Source: Citrobacter amalonaticus (GTDB taxonomy: Bacteria > Pseudomonadota > Gammaproteobacteria > Enterobacterales > Enterobacteriaceae). From it: 64,000 nucleotides of DNA. The notes beneath the pieces were generated by a model. The model saw only the letters and a program-made list of their open reading frames with translations, was not told the DNA's origin and did not search any database. The stretch covers positions 4,402,001 through 4,466,000 of the forward strand of contig NZ_AP024585.1 of the NCBI RefSeq assembly GCF_018323885.1, given 5' to 3'. The translations under genes and the position numbers were made by a program. Below are positions 17,948-27,554 of the stretch, piece by piece (the stretch's first letter is position 1; each line of letters starts with the position of its first letter).

Positions 17948-18070
17948 AGTCCGAAAGATTTCGTGTCACAGCAAGGCGGCAAACAAGCCCATTCCAGGGC
18001 GCTTACATAAGTAAGTGACCTGGGTGGGCGAGCGCAGCCAACGCCGCTGTGGCGTGAAAGATACAGGACT
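17948..18070. repeat. ERIC element upstream of ppc
   Basis: The element is about 123 bp, with inverted termini AGTCC (17948–17952) and GGACT (18066–18070). Its core GCTTACATAAGTAAGTGACC is the hallmark of enterobacterial repetitive intergenic consensus sequences. It lies in the ppc leader, so it is probably transcribed and can fold into a long hairpin. Confidence 0.9.
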
Positions 18071-18101
18071 CATAGATTAAAGATGGGGTGTCTGGGTTAA
18101 T

Positions 18102-20753
18102 ATGAACGAACAATATTCCGCGTTGCGTAGTAATGTCAGTATGCTCGGCAAAGTGCTGGGAGAAACCATCAAGGATGCGCTGGGAGAGAACATTCTTGAT
18201 CGCGTAGAAACAATCCGTAAGCTGTCTAAATCCTCACGCGCTGGCAATGAAGCAAATCGCCAGGAGTTGCTCACCACGTTACAGAATTTGTCGAATGACG
18301 AGTTGCTGCCGGTCGCACGCGCGTTTAGCCAGTTCCTGAACCTGGCCAATACCGCCGAGCAATATCACAGCAGTTCGCCAAAAGGCGAAGGCGCCAGCAA
18401 CCCGGAAGTGATTGCCCGCACCCTGCGTAAACTGAAAAACCAGCCAGAGCTGAACGACGCCATCATCAAAAAAGCGGTAGAGTCGTTGTCTCTTGAGCTG
18501 GTGCTGACCGCACATCCGACGGAAATTACCCGTCGCACACTGATCCACAAAATGGGCGAAATCAACGCCTGTCTGAAGCAGCTCGATAACAAAGATATCG
18601 TTGAATACGAACGCCACCAGTTGATGCGCCGTCTGCGCCAGCTGATTGCCCAGTCCTGGCACACCGATGAAATTCGTAAGCTGCGCCCAAGCCCGGTTGA
18701 TGAAGCCAAATGGGGCTTCGCGGTGGTCGAGAACAGCCTGTGGCAGGGCGTACCGAACTATTTACGCGAGCTGAACGAACAGCTGGAAGATAATCTGGGC
18801 TACCAGTTACCCGTTGATTTCGTTCCGGTCCGTTTCACCTCATGGATGGGCGGCGACCGTGACGGCAACCCGAATGTAACCGCAGATATCACCCGCCACG
18901 TTCTGCTGCTGAGCCGCTGGAAAGCAACCGACCTGTTCCTGAAAGATATTCAGGTTCTGGTTTCCGAGCTGTCGATGGTCGATGCCACGCCGGAACTGTT
19001 AGCGATGGTCGGTGAAGAAGGCGCTTCGGAGCCTTACCGCTATCTGATGAAAAACCTGCGCTCGCGCCTGATGGCAACCCAGGCCTGGCTGGAAGCGCGT
19101 CTGAAAGGCGAGAAGCTGCCGAAACCGGCAGGTCTGCTGACACAAAACGAACAGCTATGGGAACCGCTGTACGCCTGCTACCGGTCGTTACAAGCTTGCG
19201 GCATGGGCATTATCGCCAACGGTGAACTGCTCGACACCCTGCGTCGTGTGAAATGTTTTGGCGTCCCGCTGGTGCGTATTGATATCCGCCAGGAAAGCAC
19301 CCGCCACACCGAAGCGCTGGGTGAACTGACCCGCTACCTCGGCATTGGTGATTACGAAAGCTGGTCAGAAGCGGACAAACAGGCCTTCCTGATCCGTGAG
19401 CTGAACTCCAAACGCCCGCTGCTACCGCGCAACTGGGAGCCGAGTAATGACACTCGTGAAGTGCTCGACACCTGTAAAGTCATCGCCGAAGCGCCGAAAG
19501 GGTCGATTGCTGCCTACGTCATCTCAATGGCAAAAACGCCATCTGACGTGCTGGCTGTGCATCTACTATTGAAAGAAGCCGGAATTGGCTTTGCCATGCC
19601 GGTGGCCCCGCTGTTCGAGACCCTTGACGACCTGAACAATGCCGACGACGTCATGACCCAACTGCTGAACATCGACTGGTATCGCGGTCTGATTCAGGGC
19701 AAGCAGATGGTGATGATTGGTTATTCCGACTCGGCAAAAGATGCCGGCGTAATGGCCGCCTCCTGGGCGCAATATCAGGCGCAGGATGCGTTGATCAAAA
19801 CTTGCGAGAAAGCCGGTATCGAACTGACGCTGTTCCATGGTCGCGGTGGTTCTATCGGTCGCGGGGGCGCACCGGCCCATGCCGCCCTGCTTTCACAACC
19901 ACCGGGCAGCCTGAAAGGCGGTCTGCGCGTGACCGAACAGGGCGAGATGATCCGTTTCAAATACGGTCTGCCGGAAGTCACCGTCAGCAGCCTGTCGCTA
20001 TACACCAGCGCCATTCTGGAAGCGAACCTGCTGCCGCCGCCAGAGCCGAAAGACGCCTGGCGTCATATCATGGACGAACTTTCAGTCATCTCCTGTGACG
20101 TGTACCGTGGCTACGTGCGTGAAAACAAAGACTTTGTCCCGTACTTCCGCTCCGCAACGCCGGAACAGGAACTGGGCAAACTGCCGCTCGGTTCGCGTCC
20201 AGCGAAACGTCGCCCGACCGGTGGTGTGGAATCTCTGCGCGCTATTCCGTGGATTTTCGCCTGGACGCAGAACCGCCTGATGTTGCCAGCCTGGCTCGGT
20301 GCCGGCACCGCGCTGCAAAAAGTGGTGGAAGATGGTAAGCAGAGCGAACTGGAAGCGATGTGCCGCGACTGGCCGTTCTTCTCCACCCGTCTCGGCATGC
20401 TGGAAATGGTGTTCTCAAAAGCGGATCTGTGGCTGGCAGAATACTACGATCAGCGCCTGGTCGCGAAAGCGCTGTGGCCGCTGGGCAAGGAGCTGCGCGA
20501 ACTGCTGGAAGAAGACATCAAAGTGGTGCTGGCGATTGCCAACGATTCACATCTGATGGCCGATCTCCCGTGGATTGCCGAGTCTATCCAGTTACGGAAT
20601 ATTTACACCGACCCGCTGAACGTTCTGCAGGCCGAGCTGTTACACCGCTCACGACTGACGGAACAACAGGGCAAAGAGCCCGATCCTCGCGTTGAACAAG
20701 CGCTGATGGTCACCATTGCCGGCGTGGCGGCAGGTATGCGTAATACCGGCTAA
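18102..20753 (+). CDS. ppc: Phosphoenolpyruvate carboxylase Ppc
   Basis: Ppc makes oxaloacetate from PEP and bicarbonate, replenishing the TCA cycle. The 883-residue length and start [17 protein letters not shown] match E. coli. Catalytic landmarks are [12 protein letters not shown] with the essential histidine (about residue 138), the [13 protein letters not shown] segment with a catalytic lysine (about 546) and the glycine-rich loop [10 protein letters not shown] (about 581–590). The C-terminal MRNTG is the conserved end of the allosteric aspartate-binding region. It is a single gene, with its own terminator-like hairpin downstream. Confidence 0.98.
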   Translation: MNEQYSALRSNVSMLGKVLGETIKDALGENILDRVETIRKLSKSSRAGNEANRQELLTTLQNLSNDELLPVARAFSQFLNLANTAEQYHSSSPKGEGASNPEVIARTLRKLKNQPELNDAIIKKAVESLSLELVLTAHPTEITRRTLIHKMGEINACLKQLDNKDIVEYERHQLMRRLRQLIAQSWHTDEIRKLRPSPVDEAKWGFAVVENSLWQGVPNYLRELNEQLEDNLGYQLPVDFVPVRFTSWMGGDRDGNPNVTADITRHVLLLSRWKATDLFLKDIQVLVSELSMVDATPELLAMVGEEGASEPYRYLMKNLRSRLMATQAWLEARLKGEKLPKPAGLLTQNEQLWEPLYACYRSLQACGMGIIANGELLDTLRRVKCFGVPLVRIDIRQESTRHTEALGELTRYLGIGDYESWSEADKQAFLIRELNSKRPLLPRNWEPSNDTREVLDTCKVIAEAPKGSIAAYVISMAKTPSDVLAVHLLLKEAGIGFAMPVAPLFETLDDLNNADDVMTQLLNIDWYRGLIQGKQMVMIGYSDSAKDAGVMAASWAQYQAQDALIKTCEKAGIELTLFHGRGGSIGRGGAPAHAALLSQPPGSLKGGLRVTEQGEMIRFKYGLPEVTVSSLSLYTSAILEANLLPPPEPKDAWRHIMDELSVISCDVYRGYVRENKDFVPYFRSATPEQELGKLPLGSRPAKRRPTGGVESLRAIPWIFAWTQNRLMLPAWLGAGTALQKVVEDGKQSELEAMCRDWPFFSTRLGMLEMVFSKADLWLAEYYDQRLVAKALWPLGKELRELLEEDIKVVLAIANDSHLMADLPWIAESIQLRNIYTDPLNVLQAELLHRSRLTEQQGKEPDPRVEQALMVTIAGVAAGMRNTG

Positions 20754-20764
20754 TTTTCCCCCTA

Positions 20765-20797
20765 ACCCCCTCTCGTGCTATTGCGCGCGAGGGGGTT
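20765..20797 (+). terminator. Probable ppc terminator
   Basis: AACCCCCTC pairs with GAGGGGGTT around a loop of about 15 bases just after the ppc stop. The following U run is poor, so it may serve mainly as a 3'-end stabiliser. Confidence 0.6.
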
Positions 20798-20957
20798 GAA
20801 ATAGTTCTGTCATAACCTCCGCACATTCACTATATTTCTGTCTGTTTTTTCCACCGTGAGATTTTTCAGAGCAACGTGTGCCTTTGCACCGGTGCTTCAG
20901 ATTCTCTTAAGGTTTAGTCGCTACGTTTGGCACCACGTTTAAAGACAGGCTGACAAT

Positions 20958-22691
20958 ATGCAATCCACAACCCTCCAGTCTACGCCATCATTTAGCTGGA
21001 AAGCCCTTGGCTGGGCGCTTCTCTATTTTTGGTTTTTCTCCTCTTTATTACAGGCCATTATTTTAATTACGGGTTTCAGCGGTACCAACGGACTGCGTGA
21101 CTCGTTGCTTTACAGCTCCCTTTGGCTAATCCCAATTTTCCTGTTCCCGAGTCGGACCCGCATTATTGCTGCGGTGGTGGGGATCGTGTTATGGGCGACG
21201 TCGCTGGCCACGCTCTGCTATTACGTCATCTACGGGCAAGAGTTTTCGCAAAGCGTCTTGTTCGTGATGTTTGAGACTAACGCCAACGAAGCCAGCGAAT
21301 ACCTGAGCCAATACTTCAGCCTGAAGATTATCGCCATTGCGCTGGCCTATACCGTCGTCGCCGTGTTTCTCTGGACACGACTGCGCCCCGTCTATATTCC
21401 CGGACGCTGGCGTTGGCTCGTCTCTTTTGCGCTGCTGTATGGGCTGATCCTGAACCCGTTTGTGGTTCGTTCTGCGTTTGGCAACTCGCCGTATGAAAAA
21501 ACGCTAAGCGGCCTCTCCTCACGTATGGAACCGGCGGCACCATGGCAGTTTGTCATTGGTTACTACCAGTATCAGCGCCAGTTGACCTCACTTAACAACC
21601 TGTTAAGTCAGAACCACGCTTTGCCTCCGCTGAGCAATTTTAAAGACAATTCCGGCGACGCGCCGCGCACGCTGGTGCTGGTGATTGGCGAATCCACCCA
21701 ACGTGGCCGCATGAGTCTGTACGGTTATCCGCGTGAAACCACGCCGGAACTGGACGCATTGCATCAGTCGGATCCGAATCTGACCGTGTTTAACAACGTC
21801 GTGACCTCACGTCCTTACACGATCGAAATCTTGCAACAGGCGCTGACCTTCGCGAACGAGAAGAACCCGGACCTGTATCTGACGAAACCGTCGCTGATGA
21901 ACATGATGAAACAGGCGGGGTATAAGACCTACTGGATCACAAACCAGCAGACGATGACCGCCCGTAACACCATGCTGACGGTTTTCTCTAAGCAGACCGA
22001 TGAGCAGTTCTATATGAACCAGCAGCGTACGCAAAGCGCGCGCGAATATGACACTAACGTGCTGACGCCATTTAAGAAAATCATGGCTGATCCGGCACCG
22101 AAAAAGTTCATCATCGTGCATTTGCTGGGCACGCACATTAAGTACAAATTCCGTTACCCGGAAGACCAGGGCAAGTTCGACGGCAGTACCGATCATGTTC
22201 CGCCAGGCCTGAGCGCAGAAGAGCTGGAATCGTATAACGATTACGACAACGCCAACCTGTATAACGACAAAGTCGTCGCGAGCCTGATTAAGGATTATAA
22301 AGCGACCGATCCGAACGGCTTCCTGCTCTATTTCTCCGACCATGGCGAAGAGGTGTATGACACCCCGCCGCATAAAACGCAGGGTCGTAACGAGGACAAC
22401 CCGACGCGTCACATGTATACCGTGCCGTTCCTGTTGTGGACGTCCGACAAATGGCAGGCCGCGCATCCGCGTGATTTATCACAAGATGTGAATCGTAAGT
22501 ACAGCAGTTCGGAACTGATCCACACCTGGTCCGACTTAGCCGGGCTGACCTACGACGGTTTCGATCCGACGCGCTCCATCACCAGCCCGCAGTTCAAAGA
22601 AACCACGCGCTGGATTGGTAACCCGTACAAGAAAAATGCGCTGATTGATTACGACACTCTGCCGTATGGCGATCAGGTCGGAAATCAGTAA
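20958..22691 (+). CDS. eptC: Lipopolysaccharide core phosphoethanolamine transferase EptC (YijP/CptA)
   Basis: EptC transfers phosphoethanolamine to the heptose region of the lipopolysaccharide core and contributes to outer-membrane strength. It has 577 residues: about five membrane helices in the first 165–180 residues, then a periplasmic sulfatase-fold domain. The catalytic threonine lies in VIGESTQRGRMSLYGYPRETTP, and metal ligands are in the FSDHGEEVYD motif (about residue 458). It is followed by a strong terminator, and the next gene yijO has its own start region. Confidence 0.95.
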   Translation: MQSTTLQSTPSFSWKALGWALLYFWFFSSLLQAIILITGFSGTNGLRDSLLYSSLWLIPIFLFPSRTRIIAAVVGIVLWATSLATLCYYVIYGQEFSQSVLFVMFETNANEASEYLSQYFSLKIIAIALAYTVVAVFLWTRLRPVYIPGRWRWLVSFALLYGLILNPFVVRSAFGNSPYEKTLSGLSSRMEPAAPWQFVIGYYQYQRQLTSLNNLLSQNHALPPLSNFKDNSGDAPRTLVLVIGESTQRGRMSLYGYPRETTPELDALHQSDPNLTVFNNVVTSRPYTIEILQQALTFANEKNPDLYLTKPSLMNMMKQAGYKTYWITNQQTMTARNTMLTVFSKQTDEQFYMNQQRTQSAREYDTNVLTPFKKIMADPAPKKFIIVHLLGTHIKYKFRYPEDQGKFDGSTDHVPPGLSAEELESYNDYDNANLYNDKVVASLIKDYKATDPNGFLLYFSDHGEEVYDTPPHKTQGRNEDNPTRHMYTVPFLLWTSDKWQAAHPRDLSQDVNRKYSSSELIHTWSDLAGLTYDGFDPTRSITSPQFKETTRWIGNPYKKNALIDYDTLPYGDQVGNQ

Positions 22692-22701
22692 GTCATTCAG
22701 C

Positions 22702-22730
22702 AGGCCACGCTTTTTAGGGTGGCCTTTTTT
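22702..22730 (+). terminator. eptC terminator
   Basis: AGGCCAC (22702–22708) pairs with GTGGCCT (22719–22725), followed by six T. Confidence 0.9.
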
Positions 22731-22778
22731 CACCCTGGCAGTTACTGTTTCCTTGTCTGAGCAACGCAAGGGATCATC

Positions 22779-23630
22779 ATGTATCAAGACGTCAGCCATC
22801 TTCTATCCCGCCTGATTCATGGCCCCGCGCCGCTGCGCCAGATTTTCTTTGCCAGTACGCTTACCCCCATCCCGGCGCTGGCGTATCAGGTCGATTTTCC
22901 CCGTCTGGAAATCGTGCTGGAAGGTGAACTGACCGACGCCAGCCTCACCGACACGCTCACCCCATACGATGTGCTCTATGTGCCAGCAGGTGGCTGGAAT
23001 CTTCCGCAGTGGCAGGTGCCGGTCATTACGCTCAGTATCCTGTTCGGCAAACAACAGCTCGGATTCAGCGTGGTGCAATGGGACGGGGAAACATACCAGA
23101 ATCTGGTCAAACAGCACGTGGCGCGCCGTGGCCCGCGTATCGGTTCCTTTCTGCTGCAGACGCTCAATGAAATGCAAATGCAGCCGCAGGAGCAGCAAAC
23201 GGCGCGGTTGATTGTCGCCAGTCTGCTCAGCCACTGTCGCGACCTGCTTGGCAGCCAGATCCAGACTGCCTCGCGCAGCCAGGCGCTGTTTGAGGCTATC
23301 CGCGACTACATTGACGAGCGCTACGCCTCACCGCTCACCCGGGAATCGGTGGCGCAGGCGTTCTATATCTCGCCGAACTATCTCTCGCATCTGTTTCAAA
23401 AAACGGGGGCGGTTGGCTTTAACGAATACCTGAACCATACGCGACTGGAACACGCAAAGACTTTGTTGAAAGGCTACGACTTAAAAGTGAAAGAAGTCGC
23501 GCACACCTGCGGATTTGTGGACAGTAACTACTTTTGCCGCCTGTTTCGTAAAAACACCGAACGCTCGCCGTCAGAATATCGTCGTCAGTATCACAGCCAG
23601 CTAACGGAAAAGCAGGTCAGTCCAGAATAA
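22779..23630 (+). CDS. yijO: AraC-family transcriptional regulator YijO
   Basis: This 283-residue protein has a cupin-like N-terminal half (LDVLYVPAGG-type motif in PYDVLYVPAGGWNLPQW) and two C-terminal AraC-type helix-turn-helices: LTRESVAQAFYISPNYLSHLFQK (about residues 186–208) and VKEVAHTCGFVDSNYFCRLFRKN (about 236–258). Its targets are unknown. It ends inside the convergent frwD gene (14-base overlap), so control of the adjacent frw/pfl genes is a reasonable guess from position only. Confidence 0.92.
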   Translation: MYQDVSHLLSRLIHGPAPLRQIFFASTLTPIPALAYQVDFPRLEIVLEGELTDASLTDTLTPYDVLYVPAGGWNLPQWQVPVITLSILFGKQQLGFSVVQWDGETYQNLVKQHVARRGPRIGSFLLQTLNEMQMQPQEQQTARLIVASLLSHCRDLLGSQIQTASRSQALFEAIRDYIDERYASPLTRESVAQAFYISPNYLSHLFQKTGAVGFNEYLNHTRLEHAKTLLKGYDLKVKEVAHTCGFVDSNYFCRLFRKNTERSPSEYRRQYHSQLTEKQVSPE

Positions 23631-23973
23631 GATGGGTATATTGCGGAGCGGAAAGCAACTTACGCACCGCGCTCATGACACGCTGCGGTTCGCGCAGAAA
23701 GGCGTTAATGCCGGACTGGACATAACGGCATTGAGTGAAACGTTCCGCCCCCGCCAGTTCGATATCGGTAATCAGCAGCACGGCATCCGCCCGACGGATA
23801 TCCTCTTCGGTTAAGCGATTTTCCGTACCAAGCGCCCCCTGCGTTTCAATCTTAATGGTCCATTTTTCCTGCTGGCATAACTTCTCCAGCCGTTCAGCCG
23901 CCATGTAGGTATGGGCCACACCGCTTACGCAGGCCGTCACCGCGACCAGAAATCGTCCTGTTGACACGGACAT
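23617..23973 (-). CDS. frwD: PTS fructose-like enzyme IIB component FrwD
   Basis: This 118-residue protein has the IIB-Fru active-site loop VTACVSGVAHTYMAAE, where the cysteine is the phosphorylation site, and continues with IETQGALGTENRL. The ATG at 23973 follows a good AGGAGG site. It gives five more N-terminal residues (SVSTGR region) than E. coli FrwD. It follows pflC with only one base between the stop and its start. Two IIB proteins (FrwB and FrwD) flank pflDC in this system. The sugar is not known. Confidence 0.9.
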   Translation of the reverse strand: MSVSTGRFLVAVTACVSGVAHTYMAAERLEKLCQQEKWTIKIETQGALGTENRLTEEDIRRADAVLLITDIELAGAERFTQCRYVQSGINAFLREPQRVMSAVRKLLSAPQYTHLILD

Positions 23974-23974
23974 A

Positions 23975-24853
23975 TTACCCTCCTGTTGTGACCTGAAAGC
24001 CCGCGTTCTCCGCCATCTCACGCATTTGGGCAATAATCTGTTCCGTTGGCGCAGGGACGTCCTTCATCCCCCACTGCTGTCCGAGCAACCGATATTTCGG
24101 TTCTCCATAGAGATGAAACGGTAGCAGGTGCAATTGCTTTATACCAAGCGATAACAGCAACGTCAGCGCGCGCTGCATATTCTCATGTGTGAGCGTGTAA
24201 CCGGGGATCAGCGGCAAACGGGGGATCACGTTAACGCCCTCCGCCACCAGCATCCGCAAATTAGCCACGACGCGCGGCATATTCATCGCCACAATCTCAC
24301 GGGCCCGTTCAGGCTCCATGATCTTTAAATCGAACAGCACTTCATCACACGCTTTCGCCAGCGGAAGCAGCCGACGGGCGGGGGCATCGCCTGCCGTTTC
24401 AATTGCACAATGCACACCCCAGCGCCGCAGACGCTGTAAGAATCGCGTAGCGAAAGCCGCCTGCATCAACACCTCTCCGCCCGACAGCGTCACCCCGCCG
24501 CCAGAAGTGCGAAAGAAAACGTCATCTTTCATCACCTCGCGTTCCAGCTCATCCAGGGTGACATCACGGCCAATACGCTCAAACGCCCCGGAAGGACACT
24601 CGTCGGCATCACGCAGACACGGCGTACAGTGCAGGCATTTGCTTTCCCGTCGCACCGTTTCAATTCGTGGCGAGATCGATTCCGGATTGGCACACCACGG
24701 GCAGGTGTGCGGGCAGCCTTTAAAAAAGACCACCGTGCGGATCCCCTGACCGTCATTCAGCGAATACCGTTGAATATTGAAGATGCGTGCGACCTCCTCG
24801 TCGCACGACTCCACAACCTCACAACTGATGCGCGGTGCGGCGAATGATGTCAT
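23975..24853 (-). CDS. pflC: Radical-SAM glycyl-radical-enzyme activase PflC
   Basis: PflC installs the glycyl radical on its partner PflD. The ATG at 24853 (MTSFAAPRISCEVVESC) gives 292 residues as in E. coli. The radical-SAM cluster motif is at Cys47, Cys51 and Cys54 (GCPHTCPWC). A second cysteine set at Cys73, Cys76, Cys79 and Cys86 (CLHCTPCLRDADEC) forms an added ferredoxin-like cluster. That is found in activases of dehydratase-type glycyl-radical enzymes but not in the classical pyruvate formate-lyase activase. The start lies 35 bases inside the end of pflD, so translation is coupled. Confidence 0.95.
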   Translation of the reverse strand: MTSFAAPRISCEVVESCDEEVARIFNIQRYSLNDGQGIRTVVFFKGCPHTCPWCANPESISPRIETVRRESKCLHCTPCLRDADECPSGAFERIGRDVTLDELEREVMKDDVFFRTSGGGVTLSGGEVLMQAAFATRFLQRLRRWGVHCAIETAGDAPARRLLPLAKACDEVLFDLKIMEPERAREIVAMNMPRVVANLRMLVAEGVNVIPRLPLIPGYTLTHENMQRALTLLLSLGIKQLHLLPFHLYGEPKYRLLGQQWGMKDVPAPTEQIIAQMREMAENAGFQVTTGG

Positions 24854-27116
24854 CCTGAATCTCCTTCGACAGCTCGACAAAGAAGGCGCTATACCCTGCC
24901 ACGCGTACCACCAGCCCGGCGAAATCCTGGGGTCGCAGCTGCGCTTCCCGCAGCGTTTCGGCATTCACCACGTTAAACTGAATATGCTGCAATTTGAGCT
25001 GGGTAAAGGCGCGCAAGAAATCGCACAGTTTGCGTAATCCTGCCTCTCCTTCCAGCGTGGCGGGCGTGAACTTCACGTTCAGCAACGTCCCGTTGGACAA
25101 CAGCGTGTTATCCAGCTTACTGACCGATTTCAGCACCGCCGTCGGTCCCTGCATATCCTGTCCAAGCATCGGCGAAAGGCCGCCATCCGCCAGTTGCTCT
25201 CCGGAAAACCGCCCGTCCGGTGTCGCCCCTACCACCGCCCCCAACGGCACGTGTGCGGACACGGTATAAGAACCCGGCGTAAACTGCCCGCCACGCGGAT
25301 TCTGATACTTCTCCACCTCTTTGCAGTAATAACGCAGCAGTTCGGCGCTGATGTTGTCCACCTCATCAATGTCATTACCGTATTTATGGAAGCGGTTGAT
25401 CAACCTGGCGCGGATCTTTTCCCCTTCCGGCGTGGCAAAGTTAGCCTTTAACACCGCAAGAAGTTCGTCAAAACGGAGGCGCTGCTGCTCAAACACCAGT
25501 CCATTCAGCGCATGCAGAGAATCGCTGAGGTTGGCGATGCCAATACCCTGCACACCCGAGAAATTATAGCGCGCGCCGCCGTCGGTGATGTCACATCCCT
25601 TCTCCAGACAATCACTGATAAACGAGGAGAGCAACGGCACTGGCGCCCAGTCGCGATGACCGATGTCGCAAATATTACTGCCTTCAACCATCAGCGTGAT
25701 GTAGTGGCTGATTTTGGCGCGAATATGTGCCAGCAGACCGTCCCAGGTCAGCTCACCATTACCTTCATTCTCGTACAGGCTAATTTCCATGACCTTCAAC
25801 AGATTGAACATGGCGATATCATGCAGGCCGTAGGTTCTGCCCGGAATCGACAACTCCACGCACCCAACCACCGCATAGTCACGCGCATCTTCCAGCGAGA
25901 CGCCCCGGTTGAGGAATGCCGGGATCACCACTTCATCATTAAAGATCTGTGGAATACCGGTACCCAGACGGATAGTCTCGGCGGTCTTCATCAGAAACGG
26001 CGTATCAATCAGCGCGTTGATGCGAACGCCCAGATTCGGCTGGGGTAACTGCACACTCTGATAGGCATCGAGACAGAGGAATGAAAGCACGTTTACCGCA
26101 CTGCGGCCATTCTCCGTCAGGCCGCCAAGTAGCGCGGTATAGCCGGTCGGGAAGCCAGCGAAATAACGTGCGCTGCTGGTCGAACGCAGGAGCACAATGT
26201 CGTTGCATTTCACCCACAGCGATTCCAGCAGTTCTTTCAGGAATGCGGGATCATCTCCCTGCGCCAGCGACGCCTGATAAAACGGCAGCATGTACTGATC
26301 GAAACGCCCCAGCGACAGCGAACTAGCGTTGGACTCGTACTGCAAAATGATGTTCATGTACCAGAACAACTGGCACGCCTGCCAGAAGGTGTGCGGCTTA
26401 TGCTGCACGTTATGCCGCGAGTTGGCAGCGATAGTCAGCAACTCCTGGCGACGAGTGACGTCAGGGCAGCGTTCAGCCATCTCTTCCGCCAGTACGGCAT
26501 AACGCAGAATGTGGCGCTGCGACGCTTCCAGCAGCAGCAGTGCCGCCTGATAAAAGGCGTTATGCGGCGCCTGCTCGCAGTGCGCGCGCATCTCCATCAC
26601 CAGTTCACCCAGCCCATGATTCAGCAGGCGCGGATAATCAATGATGATATGCCCCTGTCCCTTATCCGTCTGGTTGATGCTAAAAATCTGGGTACTGACG
26701 GCGGCCTTAACCTCATCCGTCATCTGACCGTTGATGAAATCCTTCATCGACCGTTTTTCCCAGTAAGGGAACAGCACATCACGATAGAGGCGTTTATCGT
26801 CTTCGCTGATGTCGAAACGGTCCTGGGGACGGGTCGGGAACTGATCCAACTCGTTAAGCAGCCAGTACGGGTCCATCTCCGGCGACATGATGCCCGCACG
26901 CGGTTTAACGGTACGGTTGCCGGCAATCAGTTCCTCATCACGAATCGAAATCTCGACATGCTCGAGGATATACGCGGTCGCTTTAGCCCGACGTAAAATG
27001 ACCGGCTCCCCTTCCGTCTGTTGATGACTGGCGGTATACAGCATTGCACGCTCAAGCGAAATTTCCCTGCTGTTCTGAAAGAGTGCCGCTTTTAAGCGGT
27101 GGATGCGGTGGGTCAT
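24819..27116 (-). CDS. pflD: Glycyl-radical enzyme PflD, dehydratase-like
   Basis: The protein has 765 residues. The glycyl-radical loop near the C-terminus reads RVAGYSAFF with the radical glycine at residue 741. The active-site loop reads VVGCVELSIPG with Cys419 and Glu421. A cysteine followed at +2 by glutamate is the pattern of glycerol, diol and choline glycyl-radical eliminases. True pyruvate formate-lyase has two adjacent cysteines. I therefore regard it as a dehydratase or lyase of unknown substrate despite its name. It is expressed with its activase PflC and flanked by PTS genes, suggesting that the substrate arrives by or derives from the frw PTS. It needs anaerobic conditions. Confidence 0.93.
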   Translation of the reverse strand: MTHRIHRLKAALFQNSREISLERAMLYTASHQQTEGEPVILRRAKATAYILEHVEISIRDEELIAGNRTVKPRAGIMSPEMDPYWLLNELDQFPTRPQDRFDISEDDKRLYRDVLFPYWEKRSMKDFINGQMTDEVKAAVSTQIFSINQTDKGQGHIIIDYPRLLNHGLGELVMEMRAHCEQAPHNAFYQAALLLLEASQRHILRYAVLAEEMAERCPDVTRRQELLTIAANSRHNVQHKPHTFWQACQLFWYMNIILQYESNASSLSLGRFDQYMLPFYQASLAQGDDPAFLKELLESLWVKCNDIVLLRSTSSARYFAGFPTGYTALLGGLTENGRSAVNVLSFLCLDAYQSVQLPQPNLGVRINALIDTPFLMKTAETIRLGTGIPQIFNDEVVIPAFLNRGVSLEDARDYAVVGCVELSIPGRTYGLHDIAMFNLLKVMEISLYENEGNGELTWDGLLAHIRAKISHYITLMVEGSNICDIGHRDWAPVPLLSSFISDCLEKGCDITDGGARYNFSGVQGIGIANLSDSLHALNGLVFEQQRLRFDELLAVLKANFATPEGEKIRARLINRFHKYGNDIDEVDNISAELLRYYCKEVEKYQNPRGGQFTPGSYTVSAHVPLGAVVGATPDGRFSGEQLADGGLSPMLGQDMQGPTAVLKSVSKLDNTLLSNGTLLNVKFTPATLEGEAGLRKLCDFLRAFTQLKLQHIQFNVVNAETLREAQLRPQDFAGLVVRVAGYSAFFVELSKEIQDDIIRRTAHQL

Positions 27117-27139
27117 GAGGAACTCCTGTGGGCATGAAT

Positions 27140-27206
27140 GCCTGATGGCGCTACGCTTATCAGGCCTACAAATTCGTAGGCCGGATAAGGCAGCGCCGCC
27201 ATCCGG
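27140..27206. repeat. REP pair between frwB and pflD
   Basis: CCTGATGGCGCTACGCTTATCAGG is one palindromic unit and TAGGCCGGATAAGGC with GCCGCCATCCGG a second in opposite orientation. It divides frwB and pflD, otherwise co-directional. Confidence 0.85.
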
Positions 27207-27218
27207 AACACAAAAAAC

Positions 27219-27539
27219 TTATGCGGTTTGCGCCAGATGCGCGCCAATCTTGTTCATAATCGCGTCGGCGCGTTTTACCGCATCGCTGATGTTGACACGG
27301 ACGATAGTCTTACCAGCAAAACGCTCCTCAAATTTAATCCCGATATCCTTGGTCAGAATGACGATATCAGCCTGTGCCACATCAGCGGGTGTCAGTTCAT
27401 TTTCCAGACCAATGGAGCCCTGCGTCTCCACTTTCACTTCCCAGCCTTTCGCTTTGGCTGCACTTTCCAGCGCTTCAGCGGCCATATAGGTATGTGCAAC
27501 ACCTGAAGGACATGCGGTTACTGCAATAATTTTCGTCAT
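27219..27539 (-). CDS. frwB: PTS fructose-like enzyme IIB component FrwB
   Basis: This 106-residue cytosolic phosphotransfer domain has the phosphocysteine loop VTACPSGVAHTYMAAE (Cys at about residue 10) and VKVETQGSIGLENEL. The ATG at 27539 was chosen because it gives the exact family N-terminus MTKIIAV. It would pass phosphate from PtsA to the sugar carried by FrwC. It follows frwC with a 15-base gap. Confidence 0.95.
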   Translation of the reverse strand: MTKIIAVTACPSGVAHTYMAAEALESAAKAKGWEVKVETQGSIGLENELTPADVAQADIVILTKDIGIKFEERFAGKTIVRVNISDAVKRADAIMNKIGAHLAQTA

Positions 27540-27554
27540 GACGCCACTCCTCAC

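Larger units (their letters stand above)
17731..18101. other. argE–ppc intergenic region
   Basis: The 371 bases hold no gene. They contain a REP element (17747–17794) next to argE and an ERIC element (17948–18070) ending about 30 bases before the ppc start. The ppc promoter must lie in or upstream of the ERIC sequence, probably in the AT-rich stretch 17810–17880. Confidence 0.7.
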
